From the NCBI GenBank assembly GCA_031277535.1, contig JAITMD010000008.1:186001-250000 (forward strand): 64,000 nucleotides of DNA, read 5' to 3'. Shown piece after piece: positions 1 through 7,745 of this stretch (position 1 is the first letter of the stretch; the number at the start of each line of letters is the position of its first letter). The DNA is from Flavobacteriaceae bacterium. GTDB taxonomy: Bacteria > Bacteroidota > Bacteroidia > Flavobacteriales > Flavobacteriaceae. A program made the position numbers and the translations under genes. The notes under the pieces were generated by a model that worked only from the letters and a program-made list of their open reading frames with translations, did not search any database and was not told where the DNA came from.

Positions 1-164
1 AAAATGACAAGCAAATCTTGGTTATTCATGTGGCTCAATGCCTCACTTACGTCTATTGTTGGCATTTTCTTTAGCACAGGTAACAAAACTATCATTTGCT
101 CCAATGCTTGTAAATCTTTTGCTATTTTGCTCAAGCTTGCCTTTGTTGTGTATGCTGTTTTCAT
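1..164 (-). CDS. Unrecognised protein, N-terminal part only (cut by window edge)
   Basis: The minus strand holds an open frame from an ATG at 164 to the window edge, 54 codons. It begins MKTAYTTKASLSKIAKDLQA, and an AAGGAGA ribosome-binding sequence sits about 7 nt ahead of the start. It begins 22 bp after the end of the MgtC-type gene on the same strand, so the two are probably co-transcribed. The visible part is a soluble, helix-prone N-terminus with no motif I recognise. A Mg2+-transport function (for example a P-type ATPase N-terminus) would fit the neighbour, but this is a guess from context only. Confidence 0.4.
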   Translation of the reverse strand, partial: MKTAYTTKASLSKIAKDLQALEQMIVLLPVLKKMPTIDVSEALSHMNNQDLLVI

Positions 165-185
165 GATCTGTCTCCTTCATTTATC

Positions 186-881
186 TTAGTATGTGATTAA
201 TTCCCACGTCACCTCAGAAACTCCTATTTCCAAAGACGCCTTTTGTGTAATAGCTTCTAAAATCTCATCTTTTCTACCAATACAATAGATCTCGAACTTC
301 AAATAAGAAAAAGCAGGATTACCATTATCAAAACTTTTCAGCGAACGCATTTGCAACTCTTTCTGTGCACGCAACTGATTGGTTATCATAACACGTATAT
401 TGTTTTCCACTTCTTCTTTACATCCCACCACAATCTCATAGTGTACTTCTGATGTATCGCTTTCATCATCAAAAGACAGCCTATTAATTAAGCTACTCAA
501 AGGACGAAGCAACAAATTAGCTGCTACAATCAATACTGTCATCACCAAAGCCTCTTGCCACATTCCCACAGCCGACATTGAACCAACTGAGGCAGAACAC
601 CATATTGTTGCTGCTGTATTTAAACCACGGATACTAAAGCCATCTTTCATAATAACTCCTGCACCCAAAAAACCAATCCCACTTACCACATACGAGGCTA
701 CACGCCCTACTGCAGTTCCTCCGATTTGATAAGACATTAATACAAAACCTGCCGCTCCTAAACAAACCAATGTGTTTGTACGCAAACCTGCACTCTTTTG
801 CTTCATTTGTCTCTCAACTCCGATAATCGCACCCAATACAAATGCTAATAATAATCTTGATACAAATACTGTAATAGTCAT
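186..881 (-). CDS. MgtC/SapB family inner-membrane protein
   Basis: A 231-residue protein with an N-terminal MgtC/SapB domain of four to five membrane segments (about residues 5-130). It has the family hallmark GAIIGVERQ followed by AGLRTNTLVCLGAAGF and the GAGVIMKDG loop. A soluble C-terminal region (about 145-231) resembles an ACT-like regulatory tail. MgtC proteins belong to the low-Mg2+ response and, in some bacteria, restrain the F-type ATPase; transport itself is not established. The start is the ATG at 881, directly after a 15-bp inverted repeat in the leader. The next gene on the strand starts 22 bp downstream. Family assignment is firm; the physiological role is inferred. Confidence 0.88.
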   Translation of the reverse strand: MTITVFVSRLLLAFVLGAIIGVERQMKQKSAGLRTNTLVCLGAAGFVLMSYQIGGTAVGRVASYVVSGIGFLGAGVIMKDGFSIRGLNTAATIWCSASVGSMSAVGMWQEALVMTVLIVAANLLLRPLSSLINRLSFDDESDTSEVHYEIVVGCKEEVENNIRVMITNQLRAQKELQMRSLKSFDNGNPAFSYLKFEIYCIGRKDEILEAITQKASLEIGVSEVTWELITY

Positions 882-999
882 AATACTTTCTTTTTTTCAT
901 CTCCTGTTAAAAAAGAAAGTATTACATCCCTTTAACAGAAGAATATTCTACAATCTTTCCTTTGATAGGATTCTGTGTCCATACTCTTATTTTATTTTG
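882..999 (-). promoter_or_regulatory. Structured leader of the mgtC-type gene, with 16-codon ORF
   Basis: About 118 nt separate the predicted transcription start from the mgtC ATG. The leader holds a 16-codon ORF (982 down to 932, MDTESYQRKDCRIFFC). An 8-bp inverted repeat follows (931-938 with 904-911), then a perfect 15-bp inverted repeat (909-923 with 882-896) ending at the base before the ATG. The two stems share bases 909-911 and so compete. The 15-bp stem would hide the A-rich stretch ahead of the ATG; the leader-ORF stop lies inside the first arm of the 8-bp stem. The repeats are seen directly; a regulatory role is inferred. Confidence 0.45.
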
Positions 1000-1005
1000 A
1001 TGCGG

Positions 1006-1013
1006 CAAAAGTA
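1006..1013 (-). promoter_or_regulatory. Putative -7 element for the mgtC-type gene
   Basis: Minus-strand TACTTTTG matches the Bacteroidota -7 consensus TAnnTTTG. It would start transcription near 999, giving a leader of about 118 nt. No clear -33 TTG is visible. Confidence 0.4.
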
Positions 1014-1360
1014 CTCTTCCACTGCTTTAAGCCTTATTAGAAAGCCTATAGAAAAAAATTAGAATTCTATTAGAGAATCACAATACGCATTACCCTACTC
1101 TGAAAAATCACCAATCATAAAACAATACGATATATAATCTCCTTTTCAAAAAACCGGCACTCTTATAAAATTAACACTTTTTAAAACTACAAACCAACAA
1201 AATCATCACATTTTACGATAGTTTCATATTAAATAAACAATAAAAAGCCTCAAATAAGAAACAATCACACATTCACATATCGTAGTAGCTATTATCATAC
1301 CAAAAACCAATTTGTTTGTGATTATTTAATCCAGAAAACCAATTTTAACTATAAACAAAA

Positions 1361-1388
1361 AAAGCACCTTAGGAAACTAAGGTGCTTT
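1361..1388 (-). terminator. Hairpin terminator downstream of the two-component operon
   Basis: Perfect 12-bp stem (1361-1372 with 1377-1388) around a GAAA loop. In the minus direction it is followed by seven T, as expected for an intrinsic terminator of the leftward kinase transcript. Confidence 0.6.
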
Positions 1389-1398
1389 CTTCTTTTTC

Positions 1399-1449
1399 TA
1401 AAAGTAAAAAATGCGAGATTATGCGATAATCTCGCATTTTTTACTTTTA
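1399..1449. repeat. Perfect 24-bp inverted repeat, 3-nt spacer
   Basis: Bases 1399-1422 and 1426-1449 are exact reverse complements around GCG, with a GC-richer core GCGAGATTAT. It lies just downstream of the histidine kinase gene and 10 bp from the hairpin at 1361-1388. It may be the first of two tandem terminators, although no long T-run follows it. Confidence 0.65.
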
Positions 1450-1569
1450 TACAATACATAGTTTATATCGACTATTTGACTGTTAATATATTTATTAAAC
1501 TATATCCTTTACTTTACACAAAGCAATATAAATGAAATACATACAATATTCTATTTACCATCCCTTCTT

Positions 1570-2928
1570 CTATATCTCAATTGTAAAAGTAGTTCCTTTC
1601 CCCTCTACAGACTCTACTGTGATAGTTCCTCTGTGCAAAGTGATAATCTTTTTGGTCAAAGGAAGACCGATTCCATTGCCCTCCTTATACATTTGATTTT
1701 TTCCTCTAAAAAAGGGAGTAAATATATGTTTTAAATCCTCTTCTATTATCCCTACTCCTGTATCGGAAATACGTATGCGTACTTTTCCTCTGCGGTTGTC
1801 CAGCATAATTTGACATTGCTCATTGTCTGAATACTTACACGCGTTTTCTAACACATTCAACAAAGCTACTTCCAATAAATAGGGATTTCCATTAACCACA
1901 ACATCATCTTCACTCTCAATTTGTTCATCTATTAAAAAGTTAAACTTATACCCTTGATTTGAGCGTTGTAATTTTTGACAAGCATCCAATATTACCTCAT
2001 CCATACGAGTTGGTTTGAACACAATCTCTGACGGGTCATAACTTGCTTTTGCAAAATCCAACAAACTATTAGACAAGCGAACTAACTTACGAGAATCAGC
2101 CAGTACATTTTCAATTGTTTCTACATAGTACGCTTTATCATTCTCTTTGACCAAAGCCAACTCCAACTCAGCAATAATAGCGGCTAAGGGAGTGCGCAAC
2201 TCATGAGAAATATTAGACACAAACTGCTTTTGTGCATCAAAGGATTGTTCTAAACGATTAAGCATTTCATTAAAATTATCTCCTAAAGAAGAGAGTTCAT
2301 CCTTATTTTCATCTACACTTATGCGCAGGTCCAAATTAGTCGCAGTAATATTCTTTACTTCTTGATTCATTTTCTTTAATGGCAAAAGAATGCGATCTGC
2401 AAAAAAGCCTCCAGCCAAACATATCACAACCAGCGAAACCAATACTAATACAACAATGGTAATCAGTAAGGTATTTAGTTTAGCATAACCATAGGCATCT
2501 AAGGCGGTTGCTGTAACAATATATTTCTGTCCATTAAACTCATACGGAATTCCCACAACTTGCCAATCGTTTTGAAAGAAAGCAACCTTGCCTTTTTTTA
2601 CAATTCCATCTATCAAATCCTTGGTTTCCTTTACGCGATCAATTCGTTCTGCATCGTGATAAAGCAAATTAAAATTCACATCGTACACAGCTACTTCCAC
2701 CTCATTGATTATTTCGCTATTGTTCTGATAAATCTTATGCAGTGTAGCGGGTTTTACTTGGGCTTCCAGAAACAACTTTGCCTTTGTGATTCCTTCTTTC
2801 TCCAACTCATCAAAAAATTCAGTTTCCCTATTTTTACTTGACGACCAATACACTACTCCTGCAAATACAATTAATATAGAAGCTACCAGTAGCGTGAACC
2901 AAAGTATTAAACGCGTTTTAATCTTCAT
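1570..2928 (-). CDS. Sensor histidine kinase (HAMP-HisKA-HATPase)
   Basis: A 452-residue membrane sensor kinase. Two transmembrane segments (about 8-27 and 152-175) bracket a periplasmic domain of about 120 residues. A HAMP domain follows (about 175-230), then the dimerisation H-box VSNISHELRTPLAA with phospho-acceptor His242. The ATPase domain has N-box ENACKYSD, G1 DTGVGI, F-box FTPFFRG and G2 GNGIGLPL. Its start overlaps the response-regulator gene by 11 bp, so the pair is translationally coupled and presumably cognate. The ligand cannot be told from sequence. Two hairpins lie downstream of the gene. Confidence 0.93.
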   Translation of the reverse strand: MKIKTRLILWFTLLVASILIVFAGVVYWSSSKNRETEFFDELEKEGITKAKLFLEAQVKPATLHKIYQNNSEIINEVEVAVYDVNFNLLYHDAERIDRVKETKDLIDGIVKKGKVAFFQNDWQVVGIPYEFNGQKYIVTATALDAYGYAKLNTLLITIVVLVLVSLVVICLAGGFFADRILLPLKKMNQEVKNITATNLDLRISVDENKDELSSLGDNFNEMLNRLEQSFDAQKQFVSNISHELRTPLAAIIAELELALVKENDKAYYVETIENVLADSRKLVRLSNSLLDFAKASYDPSEIVFKPTRMDEVILDACQKLQRSNQGYKFNFLIDEQIESEDDVVVNGNPYLLEVALLNVLENACKYSDNEQCQIMLDNRRGKVRIRISDTGVGIIEEDLKHIFTPFFRGKNQMYKEGNGIGLPLTKKIITLHRGTITVESVEGKGTTFTIEI

Positions 2929-3607
2929 TTTGTTTCAGCATAAACCCCATACCCGACTTAGTATGTATTAGTTTTTTTTCTGGATTTGCATCCATTTTTT
3001 TTCTCAAATAGTTGATGTAAACATCTATAAAATTTGTTCCTGTATCAAAATGTGTATCCCATACCTTTTCAGATATTTCACTACGAGACAATACTCGTTC
3101 AGGGTTTTCCATCATATACAAAATCAAATTGAACTCTTTTGGTGTTAAGTGAATTTCTACTCCTGCTCTTTTAAACACCTTTTCATTCAAGTCTATTTCC
3201 AGATCCGCATAGCTTAAAAGACTACTTGCTGTATTTCCCATTTTTTCAAATCGCTTCAACAAAGCTCTGATACGAACATATAGCTCTCTTATTTCAAAGG
3301 GTTTTACCAAATAATCATCTGCCCCTGCATCAAATCCTTCCACTTTGTCATCTGTGGTTCCAAGAGCTGTAAGCATAACAATAGGTGTTTGAGGAAACTG
3401 CACTTTCAACTCTTTACACAAATCTATTCCGTTGATTTTGGGCAATATCACATCTGTTATGATCAAGTCATAGTTTTTTTGCAAAGCCAAACGCTTACCC
3501 AAATAACCATCGTATGCCAAATCAACTTCATACTGTTGTTCTTGCAAACTGCGCTGCAACAGCTCTGCCACGCGCACATCGTCTTCAACTACTAATATCT
3601 GTATCAC
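2918..3607 (-). CDS. OmpR-family response regulator
   Basis: A 229-residue DNA-binding response regulator. The receiver domain (residues 1-118) has the acidic pair at residues 9-10, phospho-acceptor Asp52 in ITDVILP, and the conserved Lys in YLVKPFE. A winged-helix OmpR/PhoB effector domain follows, including LTPKEFNLILYMMENP and a recognition region through VDVYINYLRKKM. It is the promoter-proximal gene of a two-gene operon with the kinase, overlapping it by 11 bp. A TAGATTTG -7-like element lies about 25 bp ahead of the start. Target genes are unknown. Confidence 0.94.
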   Translation of the reverse strand: MIQILVVEDDVRVAELLQRSLQEQQYEVDLAYDGYLGKRLALQKNYDLIITDVILPKINGIDLCKELKVQFPQTPIVMLTALGTTDDKVEGFDAGADDYLVKPFEIRELYVRIRALLKRFEKMGNTASSLLSYADLEIDLNEKVFKRAGVEIHLTPKEFNLILYMMENPERVLSRSEISEKVWDTHFDTGTNFIDVYINYLRKKMDANPEKKLIHTKSGMGFMLKQNED

Positions 3608-3630
3608 CTCTATTTCTTTAATATTAAAAA

Positions 3631-3638
3631 CAAATCTA
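3631..3638 (-). promoter_or_regulatory. Putative -7 element for the two-component operon
   Basis: Minus-strand TAGATTTG fits TAnnTTTG and lies 24-31 bp upstream of the response-regulator ATG. Confidence 0.4.
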
Positions 3639-3740
3639 TCTTCACTCTTATCCTTAAGATTTTCAACAGATTAATCATTTACTATCCTACTACATCAAGC
3701 CAAAGATAGCAACAATAGTAAAATAATAACCATAAAAAAA

Positions 3741-3760
3741 GAGGAGGATTGCTCCTCCTC
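3741..3760 (-). terminator. Terminator downstream of ssb (second of two)
   Basis: Minus strand: an 8-bp stem (GAGGAGGA/TCCTCCTC) with a GCAA loop, followed by seven T. Confidence 0.6.
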
Positions 3761-3862
3761 CAAATTAAAAAAAAGAATAAATGTATTTTATCTCAAAAAA
3801 AAATAAACTATACCTACTCAATAAAATAGCATCTTCTCTTTTTCTTTCTAAATTTTAAAAAA

Positions 3863-3883
3863 GAGGGGGATTATCTCCCCCTC
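3863..3883 (-). terminator. Terminator immediately downstream of ssb
   Basis: Minus strand: an 8-bp G/C-rich stem (GAGGGGGA/TCCCCCTC), 5-nt loop, then six T, 19 bp past the ssb stop codon. Confidence 0.7.
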
Positions 3884-3901
3884 ACCTTCACCATATAATT
3901 A

Positions 3902-4237
3902 CTATCGAACCCCACCGATAAGTAAAAATTCTGATACTGCTATTTCTGTTATAAATCGTTTAACTCCCTCTTTATCTTCAAAACTTCGATTAATCAATTT
4001 ACCTTCAATACCTAATTCTCGCCCTTTGACAATAAATTTTTCAACAAAATCCGCCTGATTTCCCCACACAGTAATATTGTGCCAATGGGTTGTTTCTACT
4101 TTCTCTCCTTTTTCGTTGTAATACAACTCATTAATTGCTAAAGAAAATGTTGCCCTCTTCTTCTCATTAAAAGATTTAATTTCAGGATCCTGACCTACAC
4201 GTCCAATCAACTGAACTTTGTTTCGCATTGTACTCAT
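3902..4237 (-). CDS. ssb: Short single-stranded DNA-binding protein
   Basis: A 111-residue SSB-type OB-fold protein: N-terminal MRNKVQLIGRVGQDPEIK, the central THWHNITVWG strand, and a LIEGKL-like connector (GIEGKLINRSFEDKEG). Housekeeping SSBs have a disordered tail ending in an acidic tip that recruits partner proteins. This protein stops right after the OB fold (FLLIGGVR), so it is probably an accessory paralogue. It is a single-gene unit followed by two intrinsic terminators. The start MSTMRNKV is used; MRNKV three codons later is an alternative. Confidence 0.9.
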   Translation of the reverse strand: MSTMRNKVQLIGRVGQDPEIKSFNEKKRATFSLAINELYYNEKGEKVETTHWHNITVWGNQADFVEKFIVKGRELGIEGKLINRSFEDKEGVKRFITEIAVSEFLLIGGVR

Positions 4238-4399
4238 AGTTTTTATTTTTCTTGGTTATTTGTATCCATTTTTCAGTAAAACAGGGTACTTACATACTCA
4301 CAAAAATCTATCCATCTACTGACGGATTCTTTCATTTTTAAAACTATTCACAGTTATAGTGTGTAAATATTTGTAAATTGCCATAAAAAGAAAAAGACT

Positions 4400-5926
4400 A
4401 TGGAAACTACAATCAACAAAGTTGAACTGAGAAACCTACTCATTGATGATTATTTAGAATTAAAGAAATCGATGTTAGAATCTTATCAAGGGTTAGAAGA
4501 CTCTTATTGGGATAAAAACGAGATAGAACAATTGTTGGAGGTTTTCCCAGAAGGGCAACTTGTAGTATTAGTAGATGGTGTAGTGGTTGGGTCAGCCTTA
4601 TCATTAATTATTGATGAGAAAAAAGCAATGTCTGCCCATACGTATGAACAGATAACAGGATACTCTACTTTTAGCACGCACAATCCAGAGGGAAATATAT
4701 TGTACGGTATTGATGTGTTTATTCATCCAAAATATAGAGGTTTGCGCTTAGGCAGAAGACTATATGACGCAAGAAAAGAGATGTGTGAACAGTTAAATCT
4801 TAAATCTATTGTGTTTGCAGGGCGTATTCCAAAATATTCAAAATACGCTGACGAACTAACTCCTAAACAATATTTGGAGAAAGTAAAAACAAAAGAAATT
4901 CACGACCCTGTTATGTCTTTTCAAATGGCTAACGACTTTCACATGGTTCGCCTAATGCGCAACTATTTGGAAGGAGATGTAAGCTCTAAAGAATTTGCTG
5001 TTTTATTGGAATGGAACAATATCTATTACGAAAAAGATGTACAATTAATCAATTCTAAAAAAAGTGTAATTCGCCTGGGGCTTATCCAATGGCAAATGCG
5101 TCCATTAAATGACTTAGAAGAGTTTTTTGATCAAGCAGAATTCTTTATTAATGCGGTATCGGATTATGAAAGTGACTTTGCGATGTTTCCAGAGCTATTT
5201 ACAGCTCCTTTAATGGCAGACTATAATCACTTGTCTGAAGCAGATGCTATTCGAGAATTAGCGAGATATACAGATGCTATTCGCAAAAAATTTCAAGAAT
5301 TTGCCATTTCATACAACATCAATATTATCACAGGAAGTATGCCATATATGGTGGATGGAACTTTGTTTAACGTTGGGTTTTTATGTAAAAGAGATGGAAC
5401 CTATGAAATGTATTCCAAAATACACATTACACCCAACGAGGTGCACTATTGGGGAATGCAAGGAGGTTCTAAAATCCAAACCTTTGATACAGATTGTGGG
5501 AAAATCGGTATTATGATCTGCTATGATGTGGAATTCCCAGAATTATCAAGGCTACTTGCAGACCAAGGAATGGACATCTTGTTTGTTCCCTTCTTAACAG
5601 ATACGCAGAATGGATATACACGTGTACGCAACTGTGCAGCTGCTCGTGCCATAGAAAACGAGTGTTATGTAGCTATAGCAGGGTGTGTAGGTAACCTTCC
5701 AAAAGTAAATAATATGGACATACAGTTTGCACAAGCAGCTGTGCTTACTCCATCCGATTTTGCGTTTCCTACCAATGGAGTAAAAGCAGAGGCAACTCCA
5801 AACACAGAAATGACCTTAATTGTGGATGTAGATGTGGATTTACTAAAAGAATTACACGAGCATGGTAGTGTACGTATCAAAAAAGACAGAAGAATAGACT
5901 TGTACGAAACAAGAAAACTAAAATAA
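4400..5926 (+). CDS. GNAT domain-carbon-nitrogen hydrolase (nitrilase superfamily) fusion
   Basis: A 508-residue cytosolic fusion protein. Residues about 8-200 form a GNAT N-acyltransferase-like domain with the acetyl-CoA-binding segment YRGLRLGRRLYDAR. Residues about 223-500 form a nitrilase-fold amidase with the complete catalytic triad: Glu265 in MFPELF, Lys340 in YSKIHITPNE and Cys374 in MICYDVEFP. The hydrolase half should cleave a C-N bond of an amide; the substrate is unknown. This domain order is known in Bacteroidota and other bacteria, and such proteins are usually annotated only by domain. It is a single gene with its own terminator. Confidence 0.9.
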   Translation: METTINKVELRNLLIDDYLELKKSMLESYQGLEDSYWDKNEIEQLLEVFPEGQLVVLVDGVVVGSALSLIIDEKKAMSAHTYEQITGYSTFSTHNPEGNILYGIDVFIHPKYRGLRLGRRLYDARKEMCEQLNLKSIVFAGRIPKYSKYADELTPKQYLEKVKTKEIHDPVMSFQMANDFHMVRLMRNYLEGDVSSKEFAVLLEWNNIYYEKDVQLINSKKSVIRLGLIQWQMRPLNDLEEFFDQAEFFINAVSDYESDFAMFPELFTAPLMADYNHLSEADAIRELARYTDAIRKKFQEFAISYNINIITGSMPYMVDGTLFNVGFLCKRDGTYEMYSKIHITPNEVHYWGMQGGSKIQTFDTDCGKIGIMICYDVEFPELSRLLADQGMDILFVPFLTDTQNGYTRVRNCAAARAIENECYVAIAGCVGNLPKVNNMDIQFAQAAVLTPSDFAFPTNGVKAEATPNTEMTLIVDVDVDLLKELHEHGSVRIKKDRRIDLYETRKLK

Positions 5927-5950
5927 TATAACCTTTAAAATAGGTAAACA

Positions 5951-5986
5951 AACAATAGGCTATCTCAACAGGGATAGCCTATTGTT
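5951..5986 (+). terminator. Terminator of the GNAT-amidase gene
   Basis: 14-bp perfect stem (5951-5964 with 5973-5986), 8-nt loop, followed by a T-rich run. Confidence 0.75.
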
Positions 5987-5989
5987 TTT

Positions 5990-6660
5990 ATTTTTACGAC
6001 TACAGCAAGTGCATCGCAAAATGTATAATAGTATTTCTTTACTATTTCTGAAAATAATTCCATTCAGACTATTTACTTCTAAGGTAGATATTGCCCTATT
6101 TTGGAAAAAATGGACTAAAATAACCTTTTTGTTCTTTTTCCTATTTCTACAAAACCCAGTAAACATAAGCCTTACACGTACTTTTGTTCTAATTGAGTTT
6201 TATTTTGTTCGAACATTGTTCTGCCTTCATTCGGGATTTACTTGAAAAAAGAGCCTTTTTCCGAACAACATTGCACTAACACTCGAACAACATTGGGAAG
6301 AAAAGAGAATAAAACAGCCTCCACATCAAAAAATATGGGCATAATTCATCTAAAAAATGGTGTAATTTACAGTCGCATTCAGTGAAGTATTCTTGCGTAA
6401 ATAATTTTTACAACTGTACTTAAATTGGTTAGAACACCAATTGTGACTACAAATATACTCTTTTATTTTTACTTATTACATCTTGTGTACCAATCAATTA
6501 TATAAAAACATCACGAAACAAATAAGAACTGAAATAAACAACTGATATCAAATCTTTCCTGCTCTTTTTCTTCTTACTTCTTATCTTTGTATTTTGCATA
6601 CCATGTTTCGCTATAGTTATAATGGCAAGAAACTTGCTTAATCGTATATAAACACAATTC
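5990..6660. other. Intergenic region, 670 bp, with short repeats
   Basis: No convincing gene. The only longer frame (5982-6245) starts inside the upstream terminator and is low-complexity hydrophobic. The region contains the 10-bp palindrome TGTTCGAACA (6207-6216) and two direct copies of CGAACAACATTG (6262-6273 and 6284-6295) spaced 22 bp start to start. A promoter element for the downstream cassette lies near 6582. Confidence 0.5.
6582..6589 (+). promoter_or_regulatory. Putative -7 element of cassette 1
   Basis: TATCTTTG fits TAnnTTTG and lies 71 bp upstream of the first lipoprotein start codon; no -33 TTG is obvious. Confidence 0.4.
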
Positions 6661-7737
6661 ATGAGGTTAACATCTAAAATAGTATTAATAGCTGTCGCTA
6701 TCTGTTCTTACTCTTGTATAAAGGATGAAGAATTGGATACAGATGCAGATATATTAGAGGCTTATACTCAAACAGAGTATTTAAAAACCGAACCTATTAT
6801 TACCAATACTACTGTAGAGTTTAAGGTAAAATCGAATATGAATTTGGAGAAACAAACTCCTTTTTTCATCATTTCTCCTAATGCTACACTTGATCCACCC
6901 AATGGAACCGTAAGAGATTTTACGAAAGCACAACAAGTAACAGTAACTGCCGAAGATAAAAAGTGGAAGAAGATATATACTGTAAGTTTTACAACAGATG
7001 AGCTTAGCACACACTATACCTTCAACAATGCAGAATTGACTAATAGAAATCGCTATTACCGCTTTTATGAAATTGGTAGCAATGGCGACAAAATATACGA
7101 CTGGGAAAGTGGTAATGAAGGTTATGTAACAGTAGCAGGTAGTACACCACCAGAAGGCTACCCTACAACTATTGCTTCTGGAAGAAATGGTGGATATGCA
7201 GTAAAGATGCAGACAGTATATACTTCAAAAAGTGGACAATTGGCAAGAAACCCAATAGCAGCAGGTAATTTGTTTATTGGTCAGTTTAAATTGGATCCTT
7301 TAAACACCCTAAAGTCTACGATGTTTGGCTTTCCCTACCAAGGGGATTTACCTACTTCTCTGCGTGGGGTATACAAATACCAAGCTGGAGAGAAAGTGAC
7401 AGACAAATACTTCAAAGAAGTGGTAGGGGCAAAAGACAACTTTGATATCTATGCTATTATATTTGAATCTCAGAAAAAAGGAAACTATTTGTATGGGGAT
7501 CATTACTTCAAAGATCCACGAAATGTAGCTATAGCTCGCTTGGAAACTAAAAAAGAGAGCAATAATTGGGTAGAGTTTTCAACTCCTTTTAAATTGTTAC
7601 CTGGCAAAACATACGATTCTAAAAAAGATTATGTAATGACAATTGTAATGACTTCAAGTATAGATGGTGCCGATTTTATGGGAGCTATTGGAAGTACACT
7701 ACTTGTGGATGAAATAGAATTGGTATACAAAAAATAA
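6661..7737 (+). CDS. Surface-type lipoprotein, PCMD-like domain (cassette copy 1)
   Basis: A 358-residue lipoprotein. The signal peptide ends at Cys19 (SYSC); the residues after it, IKDEE, match the Bacteroidota lipoprotein export signal K-(D/E)2, so surface display is expected. Residues about 40-115 form an Ig-like/DUF5018-type domain (PNGTVRDF, KKIYTVSF). The rest resembles the PCMD ('putative carbohydrate metabolism') beta-sandwich, with AAGNLFIGQF, FGFPYQG and AIGSTLLVDEIEL. Two paralogues follow at 8839 and 10906, each also preceding a beta-barrel gene; its own partner starts 8 bp downstream. Function is unknown; glycan or ligand binding is a family-level guess. Confidence 0.82.
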   Translation: MRLTSKIVLIAVAICSYSCIKDEELDTDADILEAYTQTEYLKTEPIITNTTVEFKVKSNMNLEKQTPFFIISPNATLDPPNGTVRDFTKAQQVTVTAEDKKWKKIYTVSFTTDELSTHYTFNNAELTNRNRYYRFYEIGSNGDKIYDWESGNEGYVTVAGSTPPEGYPTTIASGRNGGYAVKMQTVYTSKSGQLARNPIAAGNLFIGQFKLDPLNTLKSTMFGFPYQGDLPTSLRGVYKYQAGEKVTDKYFKEVVGAKDNFDIYAIIFESQKKGNYLYGDHYFKDPRNVAIARLETKKESNNWVEFSTPFKLLPGKTYDSKKDYVMTIVMTSSIDGADFMGAIGSTLLVDEIELVYKK

Positions 7738-7745
7738 GAAGTACT

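Larger units (their letters stand above)
1014..1569. other. Intergenic region, no gene seen
   Basis: AT-rich gap between the mgtC-type promoter and the histidine kinase gene. I see no credible ORF. The right part holds two hairpins, listed separately; the stretch 1030-1355 shows no structure I can support. Confidence 0.5.

Noticed and set aside
4..189. Plus-strand frame of 61 codons at the left edge
   Set aside because: It is the complement of a better minus-strand frame that has a ribosome-binding site and is in series with the mgtC-type gene.
772..1062. Plus-strand frame of 96 codons over the mgtC start
   Set aside because: It overlaps the N-terminus and leader of the mgtC-type gene on the opposite strand and has no recognisable protein features.
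5982..6245. 87-codon frame after the GNAT-amidase gene
   Set aside because: It starts inside the terminator hairpin, is low-complexity Phe/Leu-rich, and lacks any start signal.
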